Below are positions 1-6,538 of a stretch of 6,723 nt of DNA, in pieces. Positions within the stretch are counted from its first letter, which is position 1, and every line of letters starts with the position of its first letter. Position numbers and translations under genes: made by a program. The notes beneath the pieces were generated by a model. That model saw only the letters and a program-made list of their open reading frames with translations. It searched no databases and was not told the origin of the DNA. The stretch is from Comamonadaceae bacterium (GTDB taxonomy: Bacteria > Pseudomonadota > Gammaproteobacteria > Burkholderiales > Burkholderiaceae_C), in NCBI GenBank assembly GCA_947463845.1, contig CANHUM010000095.1:1-6723 (forward strand). Reading direction: 5' to 3'.

Positions 1-349
1 GGACGCGTGGCAGGGCATGTCGAGGTTCTGATCCTCGTAAAACAGCAGAAAAAAAACTAACTGCAAACGACGAACGTTTCGCACTCGCTGCTTAATCCAG
101 CGAGCCTTGCAACAGTTGGCCGATAGGCTGGGCAAGGGCAGTCGCAAGATTGTCCAGGCTGCAAGGTAAAACATATGGGCTGGCATCACCTCGGGTACCT
201 TGAGGTGGTGTGAGAAAAAAGGGTGCTGGCTGGGTGTTCAGCGTGTCGCTGCGCGGTTCATTTGGCGAGACTCAAATCAGACGACTACACATGTAGAACT
301 GTACGAAAAAGGCTTATGGACGGGGGTTCAAATCCCCCCAGCTCCACCA
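1..349 (+). ncRNA. ssrA: tmRNA (transfer-messenger RNA), 5' end outside the window
   Basis: This RNA rescues ribosomes stalled on broken mRNAs. It enters the A site charged with alanine, acts as a short mRNA and adds a degradation tag to the unfinished protein, working with SmpB. Visible parts in order: a pseudoknot-1-like helix (CGAGG at 21-25 with CCTCG at 33-37), an A-rich stretch, the tag reading frame at 63-95, a long structured middle, and the tRNA-like 3' domain. That domain has a T-arm with GGGGG 322-326, loop TTCAAAT 327-333 and CCCCC 334-338, then acceptor strand CAGCTCC 339-345 and encoded ACCA at 346-349. The tag precedes the tRNA-like 3' end as in the one-piece form, not the permuted two-piece form known from some betaproteobacteria. 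The acceptor strand needs a 5' partner like GG(A/G)GCTG, absent here, so by comparison with E. coli roughly 30 nucleotides are missing to the left. Confidence 0.97.
63..95 (+). other. tmRNA proteolysis tag reading frame, ANDERFALAA
   Basis: Starting from resume codon GCA at 63-65, the frame reads Ala-Asn-Asp-Glu-Arg-Phe-Ala-Leu-Ala-Ala and stops at TAA (93-95). With the alanine carried by the tmRNA itself, the peptide added to stalled proteins is AANDERFALAA. The ALAA end is the usual recognition end for ClpXP-type proteases, and AND(E/D) at the start is the usual SspB-binding half. The Arg-Phe centre, where E. coli has Asn-Tyr, is typical of betaproteobacterial tags and supports the taxonomic guess. 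Confidence 0.95.
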
Positions 350-354
350 AACCG

Positions 355-389
355 CAAAAAAGCCAACCGTCACGGGTTGGCTTTTTTTT
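355..389 (+). terminator. Rho-independent terminator after ssrA
   Basis: AGCCAACC (361-368) pairs perfectly with GGTTGGCT (375-382) around a 6-base loop (369-374). The hairpin is preceded by an A-run and followed by a T-run (382-389), so the A/T flanks can lengthen the stem. It lies directly after the CCA end of the tmRNA, where the gene should stop. Because the A-run and T-run are on opposite sides, it could also work for a transcript arriving on the minus strand. Confidence 0.93.
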
Positions 390-412
390 GCCTGGACGCT
401 ACCCCAGGAGGG

Positions 413-442
413 GTCACATCAGGCACAAGAGGTCGAAATAAT
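413..442 (+). promoter_or_regulatory. candidate sigma-70 promoter of the amidase gene
   Basis: A -10-like AATAAT (437-442, 5 of 6 matches to TATAAT) is preceded at 18 bases by a -35-like GTCACA (413-418, 4 of 6 matches to TTGACA). The start of transcription would fall near 449, giving a leader of about 25 bases before the ATG at 475. A separate promoter is expected because the strong terminator at 355-389 isolates the amidase from ssrA. The matches are moderate and were found by eye. Confidence 0.35.
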
Positions 443-461
443 GGGTTGGACAATGCAAAGC

Positions 462-466
462 AAGGA
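462..466 (+). promoter_or_regulatory. ribosome binding site AAGGA that decides the amidase start
   Basis: AAGGA ends 8 bases before the ATG at 475, a normal Shine-Dalgarno spacing. It overlaps the earlier in-frame ATG at 466 and so cannot serve it, and it is about 20 bases from the later ATG at 487. This favours 475 as the start. Confidence 0.55.
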
Positions 467-474
467 TGGCAACG

Positions 475-1953
475 ATGACTTTGGCAATGACCTGGCAGGA
501 GTGGGTGCAGCACGACGCGGTGGACTTGGCCGAATGCGTGCGGCGGGGCGATGTCTCGCCTGCCGAGCTGGCTACTCAGGCGGCGGCCGGTGTGGCCCGC
601 ATCAACCCGGCGGTGCACGCTGTGGTCGAGGTGTTTGACGATGTGGTGGCCGACCCGCTCAAAGATGGCATGAATCCGGCAGGGCCGTTTGCCGGAGTGC
701 CTTTTTTCATGAAGGACCTGGGGCCAACGCTCAAAGGCCGCTTGCAGGAGATGGGCTCCTTGATGATGCGTGGTAACCGCGCTACGGCAGACACTTTTCT
801 CACGGCGCAAATTCGGCGGGCAGGCCTGAACATCATCGGTCGCACCACCACGCCCGAGTTCGGAGTGTGCAGTTCGGCCGAAAACCCGGCGGTGTATGTC
901 ACGCGCAACCCTTGGAACCCCGAGTACACCAGTTACGGTTCGTCGGCCGGGACAGCCGTGGCCTTGGCTGCGGGCGTGTTGCCGCTGTCGCACGCCACCG
1001 ACGGTGGCGGCTCGATCCGCATTCCGGCTGGGGCCAATGGCAACATCGGTCTGAAGCCCTCGCGTGGGGTGTTTTCGATCGCGCCTGCGGCGTCTGATTT
1101 GACCGGTCTGGTCTCCACCCAAGGCTGCCAAAGCCGCACTGTGCGCGATACAGCAGCTTTTGTGGACCATTGTCGTGGTGGTGCGCCAGGCGAATTCATG
1201 CCGTATTGGATGCCCGCTGAGCCCTACAGCACCTTGATCCAGCGTGACCCGCCGCGCTTGCGCATTGCGCTGTCGCACAAGTGGGGCGACTATCGGGCAG
1301 TACCCCATTTTGTGGATGAGTTGGAACGCGTCGGGCGTTTTCTGGAGGGTCTGGGCCACCAGGTGGACTGGGCCTTGCCCGAGGTGGATTTTCCTGCCGC
1401 TTTTGGTGCGCAAACGACGTGTTACATCAGCAATTTTGCGCAGACCATTTCCAACTTGCTCGCCCCTCGCGGCCTGACGCGGCCGCCTGAGGGACTGGTG
1501 GAGCCCATCAACATCAAGATCTGGGAGATGGGCCTGAACACCACCTTTACCGAGCGGGCCCGCATGCAGACGGTGTTCAACACCACGTCGCGAGCGTTTG
1601 GCCAGTTTTTTGAAGACTGGGACATCATGCTCACGCCCATCACCGCCTTGCCGACGCCCAAGCTGGGCACCACCGAATACCTCACCACCAGCGATAACCC
1701 CAGCGTACTCGATTGGTTTGCGAACCTCTGGCGCAATTTTGCCTATACGCCCCTGACCAATTTGTGTGGCATGCCCGGCATCTCCTTGCCCATGGCCACG
1801 CAACAAAACGGTTTGCCTTTGGGCATCCATGCGCAGGCCAAGCAGGCCAACGACGGCGTGTTGCTGCAGTTGTCAGCGCAGATCGAAAGGGCGTTGGACG
1901 GTCAGTGGCATGCGGGGCGTATGCCTCTGGTGCATGTGAGTCGCAACGCTTGA
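475..1953 (+). CDS. amidase (amidase-signature family hydrolase)
   Basis: Members of this family hydrolyse carboxylic amides to acid and ammonia or amine using a Ser-cisSer-Lys triad. With the start at 475 the protein has 492 residues, normal for the family. Lys80 lies in FFMKDLG; the cis-Ser is Ser156 in YGSSAGT; the nucleophile is Ser180 in DGGGSIRIPA, exactly 24 residues later as in FAAH. GLKPSRG follows at about 192-198, and a C-terminal GMPGISLPM block at about 432-440 is also typical. The glycine-serine loop reads YGSSAG rather than the usual GGSSGG. No signal peptide or membrane segment is seen, so it is probably cytoplasmic. In-frame ATGs at 466 and 487 are alternative starts; the ribosome binding site favours 475. 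The substrate cannot be read from sequence. GatA is unlikely because no gatB or gatC adjoins it and the middle region differs. It is transcribed alone, convergent with the exporter operon. Confidence 0.93.
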   Translation: MTLAMTWQEWVQHDAVDLAECVRRGDVSPAELATQAAAGVARINPAVHAVVEVFDDVVADPLKDGMNPAGPFAGVPFFMKDLGPTLKGRLQEMGSLMMRGNRATADTFLTAQIRRAGLNIIGRTTTPEFGVCSSAENPAVYVTRNPWNPEYTSYGSSAGTAVALAAGVLPLSHATDGGGSIRIPAGANGNIGLKPSRGVFSIAPAASDLTGLVSTQGCQSRTVRDTAAFVDHCRGGAPGEFMPYWMPAEPYSTLIQRDPPRLRIALSHKWGDYRAVPHFVDELERVGRFLEGLGHQVDWALPEVDFPAAFGAQTTCYISNFAQTISNLLAPRGLTRPPEGLVEPINIKIWEMGLNTTFTERARMQTVFNTTSRAFGQFFEDWDIMLTPITALPTPKLGTTEYLTTSDNPSVLDWFANLWRNFAYTPLTNLCGMPGISLPMATQQNGLPLGIHAQAKQANDGVLLQLSAQIERALDGQWHAGRMPLVHVSRNA

Positions 1954-1987
1954 GTCCAAGCAGGGTGGCAGGCCCTGCGCGTTCAAG
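1949..1987. terminator. possible stem-loop between the convergent genes
   Basis: The amidase and the exporter operon end only 29 bases apart. In this gap GCAGGG (1960-1965) pairs with CCCTGC (1973-1978) around a 7-base loop. Further out, CTTGA (1949-1953) can pair with TCAAG (1983-1987), so both stop codons sit in the outer stem. The structure is symmetric enough to form in both transcripts and could slow both polymerases. There is no T-run on either side, so it is not a standard intrinsic terminator, and Rho may do the work. Confidence 0.3.
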
Positions 1988-3242
1988 GTGAGATCTTGAC
2001 GCGCTGACCTTCTGTCAGTGCAGCGGGGTACAGGACCACCGGGTCTCCCGCTTGCAGCGGGCCGGGCTCGACCGCGGCGAATTCGGCATTGCGGTCTTTC
2101 ACCAGCACCTTGCGGGCATGGGCGCGCCCATTGTGGATCACCCAGACACGCCAGGACTCACCGTCGCGCACCAAGGCCGCGCTGGGGACACGAAGAGCCT
2201 GGTCAATGCGCGACAGGACGATGTGCGCATCGACCCGAAAGCCATCGCCCAGGCCTTGCGCTTCTGCTGGCGTGTCGGGTAACAGATCCACCAGCACATT
2301 CACGCGTTGCTCTTCGATGCCCAGTGCCGACACACGGGTGAATGCGGTGGGTTCAATGCGTCTGACCTGCCCAGTCAGGGCTGCTTGGCGTCCATCGAGC
2401 GACAAGCCCACGGGTGCGCCTGTGCGAATGTGCCGGGCATCCGAGGACAACACATCGATCACCGCCTCCAATGCCGTGACGTCACCGATGTCGATCAAGG
2501 CTTGCCCCGCTGTGACCGGTCCGGCGCTGCTCAGGTGCAGCTTCAAGACTTGACCACTGATCGGGCTGGCGATGGGCACCAGCCCTTGCCCGGCCGTGGG
2601 TGCGGTTGCCGTGGTCTGGCCCAGGGCGGCTTGCGATTCGGCCAGGCTGAACTGGGCCGCACGCCACTCGGCACGTCCAGCCTCCAGCGCTTGCGCTGCG
2701 GCGCGTTCGGCGTTCAGAGCTTGGTCCAGTGCGGCCTCGGCGATGAAGTCTTGTTGCGCCAGTTGTGCGGTTCGTTGTGCTTGCAGGCGGGCTTGCGCCA
2801 GTGCGGCTTGCAGTTGCGCCACACGGGCGCTGGCGGCCTGTTGACTGGCTTCATCCCGTCCCACACGTTGGCGCAAGACGCTTTGGTTGCGCGGGTCGAT
2901 CAGGGGTGAAGCCATGGGAGCCAGCCAGGCCAGCACCTGGTTTTTTTCCACGCGGTCACCCACTTGCAGGCTGGGCCTTTGCAGCTGCCCGGCCATCGGG
3001 GCGGCGATCCCATAGCGCGCTTTCAGCCGCAACTGGCCATCTTCTTCAAGGCTTTGTTCAAAAGGCCCTTGTGTGACCGAGGCCACATTCACCACCACAG
3101 CACGGGGCGCAAACGACCACCACAGTGCGGCCAGCGTCAGCAAGCCTGCTGTGCTCCAGGCCAGCCAACGCCATGGGTGCCAACGGTGGGTGGGTTTGAC
3201 CGTCAAGGCGGAGGCGGCGCAGGTGTCGGCAGGGCGGTTCAT
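1983..3242 (-). CDS. periplasmic adaptor subunit of an ABC efflux system (HlyD/MacA/RND-adaptor type)
   Basis: A membrane-fusion protein of 419 residues that would bridge the inner-membrane permease to an outer-membrane channel. A short basic cytoplasmic start (His/Arg/Trp-rich to about 26) is followed by one membrane anchor at about 27-45. Next come a first half-lipoyl strand set (about 76-108), an Ala/Gln-rich coiled-coil hairpin (about 120-208), the second half-lipoyl (about 224-254, containing ASPISGQV), a beta-barrel (about 255-342) and a membrane-proximal domain to the end. There is no lipobox, so the anchor is a transmembrane helix and not a lipid. The start ATG overlaps the stop of the permease gene as ATGA (3239-3242), indicating translational coupling. 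It is last in the operon ATPase-permease-adaptor. The hairpin is long enough to suit a tripartite TolC-dependent pump, but no channel gene is present. Substrate unknown. Confidence 0.9.
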   Translation of the reverse strand: MNRPADTCAASALTVKPTHRWHPWRWLAWSTAGLLTLAALWWSFAPRAVVVNVASVTQGPFEQSLEEDGQLRLKARYGIAAPMAGQLQRPSLQVGDRVEKNQVLAWLAPMASPLIDPRNQSVLRQRVGRDEASQQAASARVAQLQAALAQARLQAQRTAQLAQQDFIAEAALDQALNAERAAAQALEAGRAEWRAAQFSLAESQAALGQTTATAPTAGQGLVPIASPISGQVLKLHLSSAGPVTAGQALIDIGDVTALEAVIDVLSSDARHIRTGAPVGLSLDGRQAALTGQVRRIEPTAFTRVSALGIEEQRVNVLVDLLPDTPAEAQGLGDGFRVDAHIVLSRIDQALRVPSAALVRDGESWRVWVIHNGRAHARKVLVKDRNAEFAAVEPGPLQAGDPVVLYPAALTEGQRVKISP

Positions 3243-5620
3243 TCTCGGACTTTCAAGACGGCGACCAGCTCGAGCCGGTCAATGTGTCGGCGCACCAGCA
3301 AGGCGCTCGCCAGGCCTGCCGCCAAGACGATCAAGGCCGCCCAGGCGTAGGTTCCCCGAGCGATGACCACCGGAAAATCGATGTTGTCGGAAGACATCAG
3401 ATGCATCAGCCACGAGGCCAAGGCCCAACCGCACACCCCTCCCAAGGGCAGCGCCAGCAGCAGTTCGGCGGTCAAGGGGGCCAGCAGCAGAACCGACACC
3501 TCGACCCGCGTCATGCCCAACACACGCAAACTGGCCAACTCCCAGGCACGCTCTGAGAGGCTGATGCGCGCTGCGTTGTACACAATGCCCACGGCCATGG
3601 CCACGGCAAACAGAGTGAGCACCGTGCTGAAGACCCCCATGTTGCGCGAGGTGGTTTCCTGGAATCCTGCCAGCGAGGATGCTTTGTCAAGCACAGACAC
3701 GATGACCGGGGCCTGCTTGACCGCTTGCCAAAAGGCTGGCATGGCCAAGGGGTCCACTTGCAAACTCGCCTCGGTCACGCCTGCGCCTTCGCGGGCCAGC
3801 CGGTGCAGCGCCTCCAGATCCATGAACGCCTGTTTGCCGATCAGGGTGTGCACGATGGCCATGACCTGGATCCGGGTGCGGAGTTGTCGACCCATCAAGA
3901 ATTCCACCTCGATCTGTTCGCCTTGTTGCACCCCGAGCTGTTGGGCCAGCAGGCCTGACAGCACCAGCCCGTGCGTTGGCAAGGTCACAGGCCCACGTTG
4001 GGCATCGATCACGCGCGTCAAGCTTGCGCCCTGCGCTAGCCCGAGCAGAACGGCTTCTGCGTTGCGGGAGCCTGTGTGAAAGCGTACGGCTTCGTTGCGC
4101 TGGACTTCGGCCTGCATCACACCGGGTAAGCGCAGCAGGTCTTGCTGTACCGAAGGTGCCAGCGCCTGCTGAAAATTCACCACCACATCGCCCCGCAGCA
4201 CCTGGCGGTATTGCACGTCCACAATGTGGTCGATGGCATCCAACCAAAAAGCGCCTGAAATCTGCAAGGCCACGGCCAGCGCGATGCCCGTCACCGTGAA
4301 CAGGGCCCGCCAAGGGCGGCGCTCGACATGCCGGATGGCCATCAGGGCCGATGCGCCAACATGGCGACCCAGCCCCAGGCGCTCGATGAGGCTGGGCCGA
4401 TACCGATCGGGCGCTGGCGCTTGCATGGCCACCGCGGGGCGCAGGCGCACCACCTGCTGGATGGCGCGCCAGGTTCCAGCCGTGGCTGCTGCCAGCACCA
4501 GGATCGTGGCAGCGGCCACCAGCCAGGGCGTGGTGGCGTAGTCTAGGTGCGCCAAGCGGAAAACCTCGCTATACAGACCCAGCATGGTGCGCCCAATCCA
4601 TTGGCTCAACAACAGCCCAGCCAGAAGTCCCAGGCCGGAGATGGCCAGGGCCAGGCCCATGTAGTGCTCTGCGATACGACGGTCCGGGTAGCCCAGTGCC
4701 TTCAGAGCGGCCATTTGCTGGCGCTGAGTCGCCACTTGTCGACCGATGACGCCGCTCAGGATGAACACTGACACCGCCAGAAAAATGGCTGGCAGCACCG
4801 TGCCCATGACTTTCATTTGCGAGAGTTCATCGTTCACGATACGTGCAGAAATTTGCTGGTCCTGGCGCATGGCACCGCGCGTACCGTAGGGCGCCAGCAA
4901 GGCATCAACTTGCTGGATGAGCTGCGCCGTAAGTTGCTTTCGGTCAGCGCTGTCGTGCACCCGGAATGCCGCCTGGTTGAAGGCGCCTTGCATGTCAAAC
5001 GCATGGGCCAAGCGTTGCTGGTCAACCCACCAAACACCAAAACTCTTGTCATCAGGTGCGCCTCCTCGTGAGGCAAACACATACTCCGGCGTGATGACCG
5101 TGCCCACCAGGTGTACGGTTTGCAGCTGCCCGTTCAAGATGGCCTGGACCTGGTCGCCCGGCTGCAAATGGCGCGCTTGCGCAAAGCGCTCATTGACCAC
5201 CGCCTCCAGGGTTCGACCGGGCTCGGGCCAACGACCGCTGCGCAGTGTCAGGGCATTCATGCCTTGTCTTTGTGCATGCAAGCGCGACAGATCCATACCG
5301 ATAAAGCGGCCGGTCACCGGGGCTTGGGCATGGGGCAGAGCCAATTGCGTGTCGTGCACCACATTCAGCTGGACATCGGCCACGCCCGGCAGGGCCAGCA
5401 AGCGCGCTTGCAGTGGCAGGGGCGCGCGCTGGATGCGGATGAACACATCGGCCATGCGGTTGTCGCGGTAGAAATTGTCGCGGGCATTTTTGAGCGATTC
5501 GTGTACCGAAAACATGCCCACAAAACCCGCCACCCCAATGGCCACGACCACTGCAATGGTGAGCACCTGCGCCCACAGACTTTGCAAATCTCGCCAAAGC
5601 TTGGTGTCCAGTGACTTCAT
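3239..5620 (-). CDS. ABC transporter permease with two FtsX domains
   Basis: Inner-membrane subunit of a MacB/LolCDE-like (type VII) mechanotransmission ABC system; 793 residues from the ATG at 5620. Membrane helices are visible at about 18-38, 272-292, 322-342, 364-384, 440-460, 662-682, 708-738 and 757-776. This is the duplicated 4+4 plan: each half has one helix, a large periplasmic domain (about 39-270 and 461-660), then three helices. Cytoplasmic loops that contact the ATPase are at about 295-316 (QMAALKALGYPDRRI) and 688-708 (ELASLRVLGMTRVEV). MacB has a single such half with the ATPase fused on, so this protein is organised differently. An upstream in-frame TTG at 5632 would overlap the ATPase stop, but no ribosome binding site supports it; the ATG lies 5 bases after that stop. 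Duplicated FtsX permeases paired with an adaptor are usually exporters; the substrate is not evident. Confidence 0.92.
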   Translation of the reverse strand: MKSLDTKLWRDLQSLWAQVLTIAVVVAIGVAGFVGMFSVHESLKNARDNFYRDNRMADVFIRIQRAPLPLQARLLALPGVADVQLNVVHDTQLALPHAQAPVTGRFIGMDLSRLHAQRQGMNALTLRSGRWPEPGRTLEAVVNERFAQARHLQPGDQVQAILNGQLQTVHLVGTVITPEYVFASRGGAPDDKSFGVWWVDQQRLAHAFDMQGAFNQAAFRVHDSADRKQLTAQLIQQVDALLAPYGTRGAMRQDQQISARIVNDELSQMKVMGTVLPAIFLAVSVFILSGVIGRQVATQRQQMAALKALGYPDRRIAEHYMGLALAISGLGLLAGLLLSQWIGRTMLGLYSEVFRLAHLDYATTPWLVAAATILVLAAATAGTWRAIQQVVRLRPAVAMQAPAPDRYRPSLIERLGLGRHVGASALMAIRHVERRPWRALFTVTGIALAVALQISGAFWLDAIDHIVDVQYRQVLRGDVVVNFQQALAPSVQQDLLRLPGVMQAEVQRNEAVRFHTGSRNAEAVLLGLAQGASLTRVIDAQRGPVTLPTHGLVLSGLLAQQLGVQQGEQIEVEFLMGRQLRTRIQVMAIVHTLIGKQAFMDLEALHRLAREGAGVTEASLQVDPLAMPAFWQAVKQAPVIVSVLDKASSLAGFQETTSRNMGVFSTVLTLFAVAMAVGIVYNAARISLSERAWELASLRVLGMTRVEVSVLLLAPLTAELLLALPLGGVCGWALASWLMHLMSSDNIDFPVVIARGTYAWAALIVLAAGLASALLVRRHIDRLELVAVLKVRE

Positions 5621-5625
5621 GCTGT

Positions 5626-6375
5626 TTACCAATGCAATGTGGACGCAGCCACTTTGTGCGCATTTGCATGGATGTCCACGATGCGGCCATCGGCCATGCG
5701 CATCACTCGGTCAGCCATGTCGGCAATGGGCGCGTTGTGCGTGATGACCACGGTGGTGGTGCCCAGCTCGCGGTTGACTTTTTCGATGGCCTGCAGCACC
5801 ACGATGCCTGTGGCACAGTCCAAGGCCCCCGTGGGCTCATCGCACAGCAAAACCTGCGGTCGTTTGGCAATCGCCCGGGCAATCGCCACGCGCTGCTGTT
5901 CGCCGCCGGATAACTGCGCTGCAAAGTGGTCCATGCGGTCGGCCAAGCCCACCAGTGCCAGCGCAGCTTCGGGCGTCATCGGGTCCAGGGCCAGATCGGT
6001 GACCAAGGCCACGTTTTCGCGGGCCGTGAGGCTGGGAATCAGGTTGTAAAACTGGAATACAAAGCCCACATGCTCGCGCCGGTAGCGCGTGAGTTCGGCA
6101 TCGCTGGCCCCGGTCAGCTCGTGCGTGCGGCCCTGATGTGTCCATTGCGCGGTGCCCGATGTGGCGCTGTCCAGTCCCCCCAAAATATTCAACAAGGTGG
6201 ATTTGCCGCTGCCCGAGGCTCCCAGCAACACCACAAACTCACCCGGCACGATGCACAGGTCCACCCCGCGCAGCGCATGCACAGTGGCCGGTCCTTCGCC
6301 ATAAACCTTGCACAAGCCTTGAGCTCGAAAAACGCAAGGCGCCATCGGAGGTGAATTCGTGGCGAAGACGGTCAT
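5626..6375 (-). CDS. ABC transporter ATP-binding protein (LolD/MacB-type)
   Basis: Cytoplasmic ATPase that powers the FtsX permease encoded next. From the ATG at 6375 it has 249 residues. Walker A is GASGSGKST (52-60), the Q-loop Gln108 lies in [13 protein letters not shown], the signature is LSGGEQQR (155-162), Walker B is VLLCDEP with Asp179-Glu180, the D-loop is GALD (183-186) and the switch His213 lies in VITHN. All catalytic elements are intact. The FQFYNLIP and DEPTGALD style is that of the LolD/MacB/FtsE group. The frame stays open up to an ATG at 6540, but that 55-residue extension does not resemble an ABC domain, would cross the FNR-like box and would abut the divergent gene; an ATG at 6345 (239 residues) is a good alternative. 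No start has a clear Shine-Dalgarno sequence. First gene of the three-gene operon. Confidence 0.93.
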   Translation of the reverse strand: MTVFATNSPPMAPCVFRAQGLCKVYGEGPATVHALRGVDLCIVPGEFVVLLGASGSGKSTLLNILGGLDSATSGTAQWTHQGRTHELTGASDAELTRYRREHVGFVFQFYNLIPSLTARENVALVTDLALDPMTPEAALALVGLADRMDHFAAQLSGGEQQRVAIARAIAKRPQVLLCDEPTGALDCATGIVVLQAIEKVNRELGTTTVVITHNAPIADMADRVMRMADGRIVDIHANAHKVAASTLHW

Positions 6376-6409
6376 GCGGTCATTGACGCACGCCGACCGG
6401 GTGAGCAGA

Positions 6410-6423
6410 TTGATGCGCATCAA
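6410..6423. promoter_or_regulatory. FNR/ANR-type binding site, perfect palindrome
   Basis: TTGATGCGCATCAA is a perfect 14-base inverted repeat and matches the FNR/ANR/DNR consensus TTGAT-N4-ATCAA at all ten fixed positions. It lies in the 163-base region between the divergent exporter operon and the host-attachment-like gene. Measured to the minus strand, a class II position (-41.5) would put the transcription start at 6375, the first base of one candidate ATPase ATG and 30 bases before the other. To the plus-strand gene the box lies further upstream, about -96 from the candidate start near 6513. FNR-family regulators sense oxygen or nitric oxide. Binding and direction of control are inferred. 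Confidence 0.6.
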
Positions 6424-6477
6424 GCGTGTTGCTGACAGCGACTCGCCTTGGCCGATCGTTTTATGTCCAGGGGTGAA

Positions 6478-6506
6478 TTGACCCGTATGAGCACTAGGCC
6501 AAAAAT
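6478..6506 (+). promoter_or_regulatory. candidate promoter of the host-attachment-like gene
   Basis: TTGACC (6478-6483, 5 of 6 matches to the -35 consensus) is followed after 17 bases by AAAAAT (6501-6506, 4 of 6 matches to TATAAT). Transcription would start near 6513, about 26 bases before the ATG at 6539. Spacing is ideal but the -10 is weak. No comparably clear promoter was found by eye for the opposite strand. Confidence 0.35.
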
Positions 6507-6538
6507 CGGCGCCAGGATGCAACCGAAGAAAGTAAGTC

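Noticed and set aside
300..349. The ssrA 3' end as an integration site of a mobile element
   Set aside because: Genomic islands often insert at this end, but I found no integrase gene and no second copy of the 3' sequence elsewhere in the window. The terminator and an ordinary amidase gene follow at once.
200..478. Plus-strand open frames of 92 and 72 codons starting inside the tmRNA
   Set aside because: They begin within the tmRNA body and read through its tRNA-like end and terminator. No motif or ribosome binding site supports them.
441..638. Short plus-strand frame starting at 441 just before the amidase
   Set aside because: It overlaps the amidase in another frame, its start lies inside the candidate -10 region, and its translation is Gly/Arg/Ala-rich without a motif.
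370..1830. A 486-codon open frame on the minus strand opposite the amidase gene
   Set aside because: It is a by-product of GC-rich codon use on the plus strand. The translation is rich in Arg, His and Gly with no recognisable domain, while the plus-strand protein has an intact catalytic triad and the right length. It also runs into the ssrA terminator.
5190..5690. A 166-codon minus-strand frame and several plus-strand frames overlapping the exporter genes
   Set aside because: They are alternate-frame shadows of the permease and ATPase genes, with low-complexity Arg/Ala/Ser-rich or Gln-rich translations and no domain resemblance.
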